From NCBI GenBank assembly GCA_023414985.1, contig JAEZLY010000066.1:1-26989 (forward strand): a stretch of 26,989 bases of DNA. The letters are read 5' to 3'. This document shows, piece after piece, positions 6,908 through 14,834 of the stretch. Each line of letters opens with the position of its first letter. Positions within the stretch are counted from its first letter, which is position 1. Origin of the DNA: Bacillota bacterium (GTDB lineage: Bacteria; Bacillota; Clostridia; Lachnospirales; Lachnospiraceae). The position numbers and the translations under genes are program-made. Below the pieces are notes generated by a model. That model was not told the origin of the DNA. It worked only from the letters and a program-made list of their open reading frames with translations, and did not search any database.

Positions 6908-8638
6908 TCAGCTGCAGAGACGCTCCAGATCCGCTCCGTTTAAGGTTTCTTTCTCTAACAGCTCTGCTGTAATGGTCTCTAATAAAGCAAGATTTTCACT
7001 TAACTGCTGCAAGGTCTCCTGGTATAATACATCCATTTTCATTCTGCATTGCTCCACCAGTCTGGCATCATGACTCTCGCCTAATACCTCTGTACTGAAT
7101 AATCCCATAGCTTCATCCATGCCGAATTTATTAATATAATCCAGAGTCAGCTGCGAGGCTTTTTGAATATCGTTGCTGGCACCTGTGGTGATTTCCTCCT
7201 CTCCGAAGATGAGCTCTTCGGCAGCGCGTCCCGCAAGGAATACCTGTATATTCGCTTTCAGCTGGCGCTTGTTCTGAAACATGGTGTCCTTCGGTATCGT
7301 AAGATTGAAGCCTCCGGCACCACGTACACTCGGTATGATGGTGACCTTGGAGATATCATGCTCCGGTAGCAGAAGCTTGGTGGCCAGTGCATGTCCGGCC
7401 TCGTGATAAGCGGTGATTTTAGTGTCAAGCTCGGTGATATAGCTGCGATCCTGCTTAGGGGCACCGGCAATCACAGTATAAAAAGCCTTGTCAATATGAG
7501 GCTTACGTATAACTGAGGCATGCTCATTGGCTGCGAGGATGGCTGCTTCATTCAGAAGATTCTCCAGCATGGCTCCGCTGAAGCAGACTGTTGATTTTGC
7601 TAAGTCCTTCAAATCAACATCATCAGCCAGCGGCTTTTTCCCGGCATACAACGATAAAATATGCTGGCGTGCATTGATATCGGGAAGGCCGATTTCAATA
7701 TGTCGATCAAAACGGCCGGGACGCAGCAGAGCTTCATCCAGAGTATCCAGCCGGTTAGTAGCACCGATTACGAGAATTCCCTGATTATCATGGAAACCGG
7801 ACATTTCTGTCAGAAGTGCATTCAGGGTCTGATCTCTTTCATCATTACTTGCGGAGACATTTCTGGCACGCTTTTTACCAATCGCATCAATTTCATCAAT
7901 AAAGATGACGGCTTTCTCGCTTTTCTTGGCTTTGCTGAACAGACTGCGGATACGGCTGGCCCCTACTCCGACATACATCTGAACGAAATCTGAACCACTC
8001 ATGGCATAAAAGGGAACATTTGCTTCTCCGGCGATTGCTTTTGCCATCAGGGTCTTGCCTGTTCCCGGCGGTCCGTAAAGCAGCAGTCCCTTCGGCATTC
8101 GAGCTCCCACCATGGAGTATTTATCGGGATCCTTAATAAAAGCGATAATATCCTCTACCATGGATTTGGCTTCCGCATTACCGGCCACCTGCGCGAGTGT
8201 AACAACTGAATTCTCCTTGCTCCTTTCTTTCCTCTTTCGGTTTGCATCCTTGACAAGGTTACCGGCATTCCCTCCGTTTCTGACAAACCATAGAACGCCT
8301 CCGAGAACAAGACCGACAGCAAGAACCTGAAAGATCGTCAAGGGAATATTCTCTCCGCCCGTGGTCACTTTGATGTCATGAAGCAAAAGATATTCCGTGA
8401 AATCCTCTGTCTTTGGATTAGGAACAGAATAAGTAACCTGGTCATCCTGTTTCAGAGAGGCGAGAAAGGTATCGGAGTCCGGAGTCAGTGTAACCTCCTG
8501 TACCTGCTGATTCACCACTGCCTGAAGGAAGCTGTTATATGTCATGGTAGAGCTGGTGTGCCTGAAAGCAAAGTAGCCGAGAACAATCATTCCCAGTATG
8601 CCCAGACCTGCAAGTAGAAGAATAAGCTTATTTTTCAT
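6908..8638 (-). CDS. ftsH: ATP-dependent zinc metalloprotease FtsH (compact paralogue)
   Basis: A 576-residue membrane-anchored AAA+ protease that extracts and degrades membrane and soluble proteins. Order: transmembrane helix 4-23, extracytoplasmic domain, helix 98-118, then the AAA module with Walker A GPPGTGKT (189-196), aromatic pore residue in MYVGVGASR (Tyr222), Walker B VIFIDEID (244-251) and ATNRLDTLDEALLRPGRF. The zinc protease site is HEAGH (412-416), with a later Asp in TTGASNDIQ as likely third ligand. It lacks the long C-terminal tail of the usual 600-650-residue housekeeping FtsH, and the normal hpt/tilS neighbours are absent, so it is probably a second FtsH. GGAGG lies 7 bases before the ATG. 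A large inverted repeat sits in its leader. Confidence 0.92.
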   Translation of the reverse strand: MKNKLILLLAGLGILGMIVLGYFAFRHTSSTMTYNSFLQAVVNQQVQEVTLTPDSDTFLASLKQDDQVTYSVPNPKTEDFTEYLLLHDIKVTTGGENIPLTIFQVLAVGLVLGGVLWFVRNGGNAGNLVKDANRKRKERSKENSVVTLAQVAGNAEAKSMVEDIIAFIKDPDKYSMVGARMPKGLLLYGPPGTGKTLMAKAIAGEANVPFYAMSGSDFVQMYVGVGASRIRSLFSKAKKSEKAVIFIDEIDAIGKKRARNVSASNDERDQTLNALLTEMSGFHDNQGILVIGATNRLDTLDEALLRPGRFDRHIEIGLPDINARQHILSLYAGKKPLADDVDLKDLAKSTVCFSGAMLENLLNEAAILAANEHASVIRKPHIDKAFYTVIAGAPKQDRSYITELDTKITAYHEAGHALATKLLLPEHDISKVTIIPSVRGAGGFNLTIPKDTMFQNKRQLKANIQVFLAGRAAEELIFGEEEITTGASNDIQKASQLTLDYINKFGMDEAMGLFSTEVLGESHDARLVEQCRMKMDVLYQETLQQLSENLALLETITAELLEKETLNGADLERLCS

Positions 8639-8658
8639 GAACCGACCTCCAAAATGAA

Positions 8659-8705
8659 GTCACATCAGATACTGCACTTCCTGGAATAGAGCAGAGTGAT
8701 GTGAC
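8659..8705 (-). repeat. 47-bp inverted repeat in the ftsH leader
   Basis: GTCACATCA (8659-8667) and TGATGTGAC (8697-8705) are perfect 9-base arms. Inside, CTGC (8672-8675) pairs with GCAG (8691-8694), and TTC with GAA. It lies about 20 bases upstream of the start codon on the ftsH strand, just before the ribosome site. It may be a 5' RNA hairpin or a repressor operator. It does not match CIRCE or the CtsR direct repeat. I see no convincing ftsH promoter beyond it. The rest of 8706-8850 is AT-rich without clear features. Confidence 0.55.
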
Positions 8706-8850
8706 AATTAGTTTACATAATTATGCTTTTATTGTAACAGATACACAGCAAATATCCATGCTAAAATAATGGCAGGGTTGCCTTATTACATCCAGCATTG
8801 CAATAAGTTTTATGATTTTACTGGAAATTTTATAAATACTTAATAAATAC

Positions 8851-8879
8851 TTGAAAAAGCTGATTAACAGGCTTATGAT
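8851..8879 (+). promoter_or_regulatory. SigA promoter for the SulP transporter gene
   Basis: TTGAAA (8851-8856), 17 bases, TATGAT (8874-8879). Transcription would start near 8886, where a TTG codon in frame with the gene lies, so the TTG is excluded and the ATG at 8916 is favoured. Confidence 0.65.
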
Positions 8880-8915
8880 ATTTTATTGGAAGTTATGCAG
8901 ATTTGGAGGACGAAA

Positions 8916-10592
8916 ATGGAGAAATTAAAACCAAAGTTGTTTTCAGTCATGAAAACATATACGAAACAGCAATTAATTAAGGATATTGTCGCCGGTATTA
9001 TTGTCGCGATTATTGCATTACCGCTTTCAATCGCACTCGCACTGGCATCCGGTGTAACACCTGAGAAAGGACTATATACGGCTATTGTCGCAGGTTTTGT
9101 CATTTCCTTTCTTGGAGGCAGCAGAGTACAGATCTCCGGACCGACAGCAGCATTTGCCACGATTGTAGCGGGCATTGTAGCCAAGAACGGTATGGAGGGG
9201 CTTGCGGTTGCTACCATCATGGCAGGTATCATCCTGATATTAATGGGATTATTAAAGTTCGGAAGACTTTTGAAATTTATTCCCTATACGATTACAACCG
9301 GTTTTACGCTTGGTATAGCAGTTACGATCTTTATTGGACAGATCAAGGATTTCCTTGGACTAACCTTTCAGACTAAGCCTGTCGAGACGGTTGAAAAACT
9401 GATGGCTTGCTTTGAAAATATTACAACGATTAACTATCAGGCACTGATCATCGGTGCATTGTCACTCGCTATCTTAATTGTATGGCCTAAGATCAACAAC
9501 AAGATTCCGCCGTCCTTAATCGCGGTAATCGTAGCATCGGCGGTTGTCAAATTGCTTCATGTGGAAGTGAATACCATCGGCAGTCTTTATGAGATATCCT
9601 CAAAGCTCCCCACCTTCTCATTCCCTAACCTTAGCATATCAATGATTAATAACCTGGTTCCGGATGCAATTACTATTGCAGTACTTGCAGGTGTGGAATC
9701 CCTGCTTTCCTGTGTTGTTGCCGATGGTATGATCGGCAGCAGGCATCGGTCCAACATGGAGCTGGTGGCACAGGGTGCGGGTAATGTCTTATCAAGCCTA
9801 TTTGGCGGAATCCCGGCTACCGGAGCTATCGCAAGAACTGCAGCAAATGTAAAGAACGGAGGACGGACACCGATCGCAGGTATGGTACACTCTGTAACAC
9901 TCCTTCTTATACTGGTTGTACTGATGCCTTATGCGGCCTTGATTCCGATGCCGACCATCGCTGCCATCCTATTTATGGTTGCTTACAATATGAGTGAATG
10001 GAGAGAATTTGTATCGCTGATCAAGAAATCACCGAAGAGCGATATCCTTGTATTAGTTACAACCTTTACACTGACAGTAATCTTTGATCTTGTTGTAGCA
10101 ATTGAAATCGGTATCCTTATGGCAGCTATTCTGTTCGTAAAGAGAATGTCAGAGGTTGCGGAGGTTCAAAGTTGGACCTATATCGATGAGGATTTGACCG
10201 AGGACGACTTAAATGATCCGGATAATATCAGAAAGAAGAAGGTACCGAAGAATACGCTGGTTTATGAAATCAACGGTCCGATGTTTTTTGGTGCGGCTGA
10301 TAAGTTCATGGAGATTTCTCTGGATTCCCACGTCAAGGTAGTAATTCTCCGAATGCGGAGTGTCCCTGCGATGGATGTAAATGCGCTTCACGCTTTAAAT
10401 AACGTACTGAAGGCTTGTAAGAAAAAGCATATCACCTTGATTCTGTCGCATGTTCAGGAGCAGCCGTTAAAGATGATGCAGAAAGCAGGCTTTGACCAGT
10501 CCGTTGGCTTGGACAACTTCTGCGATAATATTGATTTGGCACTGGAACGGGCTGAGAAGCTGCAGAAAAAGACACTCAGCCAGGCAAGCTGA
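8916..10592 (+). CDS. SulP-family inorganic anion transporter with C-terminal STAS domain
   Basis: A 558-residue secondary transporter. A hydrophobic region (about 20-420) has the SulP hallmark segments: DIVAGIIVAIIALPLSIALA, GGSRVQISGPTAAFATIVAG and, towards the end, the ATGAIARTAANVKNGGRTPIAG segment. The cytoplasmic STAS domain (about 444-548) starts LVYEINGPMFFGAADKF and includes ILRMRSVPAMDVNALHAL. Known members carry sulfate, bicarbonate, dicarboxylates or other anions; the substrate is not decided here. No carbonic anhydrase or sulfur gene is adjacent. The ATG at 8916 follows GGAGG (8905-8909) by 6 bases. The gene is a single unit between its own promoter and terminator. Confidence 0.92.
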   Translation: MEKLKPKLFSVMKTYTKQQLIKDIVAGIIVAIIALPLSIALALASGVTPEKGLYTAIVAGFVISFLGGSRVQISGPTAAFATIVAGIVAKNGMEGLAVATIMAGIILILMGLLKFGRLLKFIPYTITTGFTLGIAVTIFIGQIKDFLGLTFQTKPVETVEKLMACFENITTINYQALIIGALSLAILIVWPKINNKIPPSLIAVIVASAVVKLLHVEVNTIGSLYEISSKLPTFSFPNLSISMINNLVPDAITIAVLAGVESLLSCVVADGMIGSRHRSNMELVAQGAGNVLSSLFGGIPATGAIARTAANVKNGGRTPIAGMVHSVTLLLILVVLMPYAALIPMPTIAAILFMVAYNMSEWREFVSLIKKSPKSDILVLVTTFTLTVIFDLVVAIEIGILMAAILFVKRMSEVAEVQSWTYIDEDLTEDDLNDPDNIRKKKVPKNTLVYEINGPMFFGAADKFMEISLDSHVKVVILRMRSVPAMDVNALHALNNVLKACKKKHITLILSHVQEQPLKMMQKAGFDQSVGLDNFCDNIDLALERAEKLQKKTLSQAS

Positions 10593-10631
10593 GTATATTC
10601 CTACATAACTGATATAGAGAAAAGATTATTG

Positions 10632-10661
10632 AAAGGGGGCTGTTACTACAGCCTCCTTTTT
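10632..10661 (+). terminator. rho-independent terminator
   Basis: AAGGGGGCTGT (10633-10643), loop TACT, ACAGCCTCCTT (from 10648), with one G-U pair and a T5 tract. It ends the SulP transcript. Confidence 0.92.
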
Positions 10662-10701
10662 GTGCATATAATGAAATAACCTTGAATAAGGGAGCTTTAT
10701 T

Positions 10702-12432
10702 ATGCCGAACGGAAAATTGGAAAATGAATTAAACCTGGCCTTGGAAATGCCGGAAGCAGACCGAAATAAAGCCTTGAATCTGAATGTAGGCTATTCGCCC
10801 GATACGAATTTATGGGAGCTGATTGTAAAGTATAACGGTAGTCTTGATCGTATCAGACAGGAGCTGCAGATTTCCGTGATTGAGCTGGCCAATAACTATG
10901 CAATTATTACAATTCCTCAGTATTTAATTGACCGATTGTCTGATTATGAGGAGATAGAATTCATAGAAAAGCCCAAGAGGCTCTTCTATGAGGTGAATGA
11001 AGGGAGGAGAGCCTCCTGTATTAATCCTCTGCAGACAGAGAACTATAATCTCTTTGGAGAAGGCGTACTGGTCGGTATCATTGATTCGGGGATCGACTAT
11101 TCCCATCCGGATTTTATCAACGAGGATGGTACGAGCCGAATTGCTGCGCTATGGGATCAGACGATAGCGGGGAGCCCGCCGGAGGGGTATGGGATCGGTA
11201 CCCTTTATACGAGGGATCAAATCAATGCGGCACTCAAAATACCGATGCCGCAGCGGATGGAGACAGTACCAAGTACGGATATATCAGGACATGGTACCCA
11301 TGTATCAGGAATAGCAGCCGGGAATGGGAGGGCCAGCAACGGATTATATCGGGGGGTTGCTTCCAAGAGTGAACTGGTTGTTGTGAAGCTTGGGATATCG
11401 GTTGGTGATTCCTTCCCCAGAACCACTCAGCTGATGCAGGGAATCAATTATGTAATTCAGTATGCAATCTCGGTAAATAAACCGATCGCGATTAATATCA
11501 GTTTCGGGAATAATTACGGTTCGCATACCGGAGGCTCGCTTTTGGAACGATTTATCAATGATATTTCCAATGTGTGGAGAAGTGCTATCGTAATCGGAAC
11601 GGGAAATGAGGGAGCCAGCGGTAATCATGCCCAGGGCATATTGACAATGGGGAACCCTGCGGTAATTGAGATTGCGGTCAGTGAGTACGAATTCTCGCTG
11701 AATTTACAGATATGGAAGAACTATTATGATCAATTCGATATCAGTATAACTGCACCAAATGGAACCAGGGTCGGCCCTATACCACAGATTCTGGGGACAC
11801 AGCAGTTTCCGATCGGACAGACTAAAGTTTTTGTCTATTATGGAGATCCTACTCCGTTCAATATGCAGCAGGAAATATATATTGAATTGATCCCGACCGG
11901 CAGATATATCAATTCAGGGGTATGGAGGATTGAACTGGTACCGCATCGCATCGTTACAGGTAATTTTGATTTATGGCTTCCGGCTGGGGGCGTGAAGAAC
12001 CCGGCGACCAGATTTCTGCTGCCCTCGGAATATACGACGCTTACGATTCCCTCCACGGCAGAACGAGTGATTACCGTTGGTGCCTATGACGCCTATACGG
12101 ACAGCTATGCGCCATTTTCCGGACGGGGGTATACAAGAAATAATGAAATCAAACCTGATATTGTTGCACCGGGAGTGAATATCAATTCCTGCGCTCCGGG
12201 CGGCGGATATGCAGTGCGCTCCGGAACCTCCATGGCAACACCCTTTGTTACAGGCAGTGCTGCATTAATGATGCAATGGGGAATCGTGGAGGGCAACGAT
12301 GCATATCTTTATGGGGAGAAGCTTAAAGCATATCTGATTAACGGGGCGCGACACCTAAAAGTGGAAGCAAATTATCCTAACCGGACATTGGGATATGGGG
12401 CGCTGTGCTTGGAGAACTCCCTTCCAATCTGA
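10702..12432 (+). CDS. Csp-type clostridial subtilisin-like serine protease
   Basis: A 576-residue S8-family protease without a signal peptide. An N-terminal prodomain-like region (about 35-100, LWELIVKYNGSL) is followed by a subtilase domain whose catalytic triad is intact: Asp128 in GIIDSGIDY, His197 in SGHGTHVSG and Ser510 in SGTSMATPF, with oxyanion Asn302 in GTGNEG. Between His and Ser lies a large insertion (about 325-445) with beta-strand character, matching the position of the jellyroll domain of the Csp germination proteases. Csp proteases of spore-forming Clostridia cleave pro-SleC during germination; Lachnospiraceae also have related paralogues of unknown role, and no sleC or csp partner is in view. 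AAGGGAG (10688-10694) is 7 bases before the ATG. CATATAAT at 10665-10672 could serve as a -10 for SigA or the sporulation factor SigE. Confidence 0.82.
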   Translation: MPNGKLENELNLALEMPEADRNKALNLNVGYSPDTNLWELIVKYNGSLDRIRQELQISVIELANNYAIITIPQYLIDRLSDYEEIEFIEKPKRLFYEVNEGRRASCINPLQTENYNLFGEGVLVGIIDSGIDYSHPDFINEDGTSRIAALWDQTIAGSPPEGYGIGTLYTRDQINAALKIPMPQRMETVPSTDISGHGTHVSGIAAGNGRASNGLYRGVASKSELVVVKLGISVGDSFPRTTQLMQGINYVIQYAISVNKPIAINISFGNNYGSHTGGSLLERFINDISNVWRSAIVIGTGNEGASGNHAQGILTMGNPAVIEIAVSEYEFSLNLQIWKNYYDQFDISITAPNGTRVGPIPQILGTQQFPIGQTKVFVYYGDPTPFNMQQEIYIELIPTGRYINSGVWRIELVPHRIVTGNFDLWLPAGGVKNPATRFLLPSEYTTLTIPSTAERVITVGAYDAYTDSYAPFSGRGYTRNNEIKPDIVAPGVNINSCAPGGGYAVRSGTSMATPFVTGSAALMMQWGIVEGNDAYLYGEKLKAYLINGARHLKVEANYPNRTLGYGALCLENSLPI

Positions 12433-12464
12433 GTAGAAGGAGTAGAGGATATAGTATCAGGAAT

Positions 12465-12495
12465 ATACACATATGTAAAAGAATGGTGTATTTTT
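12465..12495 (+). terminator. weak terminator after the subtilase gene
   Basis: ATACAC (12465-12470) pairs with GTGTAT (12486-12491), followed by a T-rich run. The stem is short and AT-rich, so efficiency is doubtful. The remaining bases up to 12659 are very AT-rich, with no gene seen. Confidence 0.35.
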
Positions 12496-12659
12496 ATTAG
12501 AATTACAACAAATAAATCCTATAGGAATGATAGTGTTATTGTCAAAAAACTACATAAAAATTGAAAAATATTGCCACATTATGACCTAATACGGCATCAA
12601 TTTACTTAATTTTATTATTTTTTTTATAAATTAGTAATATTCTATCATTGAGTAATTAT

Positions 12660-12675
12660 ACCGATATGATATAAT
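12660..12675 (+). promoter_or_regulatory. promoter for the chemoreceptor gene (SigD-like and extended -10)
   Basis: ACCGATAT (12660-12667) is 7 of 8 to the GCCGATAT-type sigma-28 -10 element, but the expected -35 (TCTA at 12641) is poor. It overlaps an extended SigA -10, TGATATAAT (12667-12675). Either would start transcription about 60 bases before the gene. Confidence 0.45.
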
Positions 12676-12738
12676 ATATTTAGCATACTGAGAATAATTA
12701 CTATTATAAAATTTAAGGAACTGAAGGGAGTCACACCA

Positions 12739-14565
12739 ATGAGATTCATCAGAAACAGAAAGATTTCCACCAAGATATGGATGATCATCGTTCCAATTAC
12801 CCTGATAGCGGTATTTATACTGATTCAATATTCCTATCAGATGAATAAGCTGAATAAGACCGAGAAGGAGGCTTATTACGATATATTATATACCAACTCT
12901 GCACTTCTTTTGAACGCAGACAGAGATTATTATCAAGCTCAGGTTGCGGAGAGGGAGCTTGTCCTAAGTGAGACTACGTTGGATAACGAGGCAAAAAAAA
13001 CGTTGGTTGATACCTATAATGAAAATGTATCTCAGGTATTGGACCGTATCAATACTGCAATGGCAAATCTGAAAGCCTATCCGGAAGTATACTCCGAATT
13101 CATCCACTCTGCTAGCGGAATGACGATGAATCAACTGTATGAGAATTTTCTGAATGAATTCAACACCTGGCAGCAGACCTATGATCCGGCTACGGGAAAA
13201 GGTGACCCTGAGGCAAAGAACGCATTATTTGAAGAATCCAGGGACGAAATCAATGCTATGACGGAGCTGTTGGATGAATATAGTGTGAAATCCCAGAAAG
13301 AAGTAGAACAATACATCAAGGACAGTATGTTTAAGCTTATCATATTAATCGTTATCGTATGCGTGCTTGTGACTCTTTTGAATTTATATATTATGAAATA
13401 CATCAAAAACAACATGAAAAAACTGACCGAGAATATGCATGCGTTGGCTGAGAAAGATCTGACCTTCGATGCTCATGATACGGACAGCACCGATGAGATC
13501 GGTATACTGGCCGGGTCCATAGCATCCTTAATCCATTCCTTACGTGAGATTGTAACACATATGGTTAAGACATCCGATAAGTTGTCGGAAGCATCGAGTG
13601 CAATGAGGACAAATTCTGATGAAGTAACTTCTTCCATGAATGAAATTGCCAAAACGGTTGGTGAGATTGCAGAGGGAGCCTCCACACAGGCTGAGGATGC
13701 AGAAGAACTGGTACATGAGATTTCAAATCTGGGAGAAGCTGTAGGAAAGAGTATTACAAGCGCCAAGGAGCTTTCCGACTCTAGCCAGAAGATCCAGGAA
13801 GCCAGTGAGGATGGCCTAAACACGGTAAATCAACTGGAAAGTATCACTCAGCAGAATCAGTCTTCCTTCCAGTCCATTTTCGAAATTATCGATACAACCA
13901 GTGAAAATGCAGGAAAGATTAAGGATGCAATCGTTCTGATCTCAGATATTGCTAAGAAGACCAAGCTGCTGGCTCTGAACGCCTCCATTGAAGCTGCCAG
14001 TGCCGGAGAAGCAGGAAAGGGTTTTGCAGTAGTAGCGGAGGAAATTCGAAAGCTGTCCGAACAGACGAAGAATTCTACGAACGTGATTGACGGGATTCTG
14101 GGAGAGTTGTCCGAAAATATCCAGACGGCGGTCGATCAGAGCGGTATCGTAAAGGATGCAGTCAGACAGCAGACAATCAGTGTGGAGGAGACAAAGGATA
14201 AATACTTGAGCATTGTGAAGGAACTAAACTCCATTAATGTCCAGATAGATAGTCTGAGTGCAGTATCCAAGGATATGGATCACAGCAGATCCAAGGTAGC
14301 TGATTTCGGTTCCAATGTATCTGCTATTTCTGAGGAATATGCTGCCAGCACAGAGGAAACCTCCGCGACGACAGAGGAAGTCTTAGCCGCTATGACCAAT
14401 ATCACTCAGATTGGGCAGGAGGTAGATGGTCTGGTTATCGAGCTGAAGGGAATTATCGACAAATTCAAACTTCAGGGATCGGTGGTTGACATGGTTAAAT
14501 CAGAAATCAAGAAGGAGCAGAAGGGATTTTCCATCTCAAAGCTTAAGCTTCGCAAAGAAAAATAA
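12739..14565 (+). CDS. methyl-accepting chemotaxis protein
   Basis: A 608-residue transmembrane chemoreceptor. Helix 1 (about 12-30) and helix 2 (about 197-219, LIILIVIVCVLVTLLNLYIM) bracket a helical extracytoplasmic sensor of about 160 residues, probably a four-helix-bundle type. A HAMP linker follows (about 218-275), then the long cytoplasmic coiled coil. The hairpin tip that contacts CheA and CheW is DIAKKTKLLALNASIEAASA and the following GEAGKGFAVVAEEIRKLSEQ (about 403-440). Glu/Gln-rich stretches on both sides are likely methylation sites. The sensed ligand is unknown. AAGGGAG is 8 bases before the ATG. The gene is monocistronic, away from other chemotaxis genes in view, which is common for receptors. 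Confidence 0.95.
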   Translation: MRFIRNRKISTKIWMIIVPITLIAVFILIQYSYQMNKLNKTEKEAYYDILYTNSALLLNADRDYYQAQVAERELVLSETTLDNEAKKTLVDTYNENVSQVLDRINTAMANLKAYPEVYSEFIHSASGMTMNQLYENFLNEFNTWQQTYDPATGKGDPEAKNALFEESRDEINAMTELLDEYSVKSQKEVEQYIKDSMFKLIILIVIVCVLVTLLNLYIMKYIKNNMKKLTENMHALAEKDLTFDAHDTDSTDEIGILAGSIASLIHSLREIVTHMVKTSDKLSEASSAMRTNSDEVTSSMNEIAKTVGEIAEGASTQAEDAEELVHEISNLGEAVGKSITSAKELSDSSQKIQEASEDGLNTVNQLESITQQNQSSFQSIFEIIDTTSENAGKIKDAIVLISDIAKKTKLLALNASIEAASAGEAGKGFAVVAEEIRKLSEQTKNSTNVIDGILGELSENIQTAVDQSGIVKDAVRQQTISVEETKDKYLSIVKELNSINVQIDSLSAVSKDMDHSRSKVADFGSNVSAISEEYAASTEETSATTEEVLAAMTNITQIGQEVDGLVIELKGIIDKFKLQGSVVDMVKSEIKKEQKGFSISKLKLRKEK

Positions 14566-14641
14566 TTCTACTGCGTCTGAGCGTAGGGATAATTTCAGAA
14601 TAGGTAAAGGAATTTTATTAATGGTAAATAATTGAGAATAG

Positions 14642-14689
14642 AGAAAGGGTCAACATTCCCTGTGAGGGAAGTTAACCCTTTCTTTTTTT
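14642..14689 (+). terminator. strong rho-independent terminator
   Basis: AGAAAGGGT-AAC-TTCCC pairs with GGGAA-TT-ACCCTTTCT around loop TGTGA, with two small mismatches, followed by T7. It ends the chemoreceptor transcript. Confidence 0.93.
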
Positions 14690-14704
14690 GCGCGATGATA
14701 CTTC

Positions 14705-14724
14705 CGGAAAAGGTCTCTTTTCCG
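14705..14724. repeat. perfect 8-bp hairpin upstream of the hydrolase promoter
   Basis: CGGAAAAG, loop GTCT, CTTTTCCG. There is no proper T-tract in either direction. It may be a transcription roadblock or a relic terminator. Confidence 0.4.
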
Positions 14725-14773
14725 AGTTTTGAATTTCCAGCAGATACCACATGAATTTTGGTAAATGATGTCG

Positions 14774-14779
14774 TATAAT
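14774..14779 (+). promoter_or_regulatory. -10 element for the NlpC/P60 gene
   Basis: Perfect TATAAT. The expected -35 position (14751-14756, ATGAAT) is weak, which suits a promoter under regulator control. Confidence 0.5.
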
Positions 14780-14784
14780 AAACG

Positions 14785-14816
14785 TGTAACATATTTAATA
14801 ATTTTGTAACAAATGT
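14785..14816 (+). promoter_or_regulatory. WalR-like binding boxes
   Basis: TGTAAC occurs at 14785-14790 and again at 14805-14810, 20 bp apart. The second copy followed by 5 bases and TTTTAC (14811-14816 region) matches the WalR consensus TGTWAH-N5-TGTWAH at 11 of 12 positions. The box is downstream of the -10, which would favour repression unless another promoter is used. Confidence 0.4.
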
Positions 14817-14834
14817 TTTACCAAAGGAGGCTAC

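Noticed and set aside
12433..12738. Possible riboswitch or small RNA upstream of the chemoreceptor
   Set aside because: I looked for a c-di-GMP-type aptamer and other conserved cores and found only AT-rich DNA with a weak hairpin.
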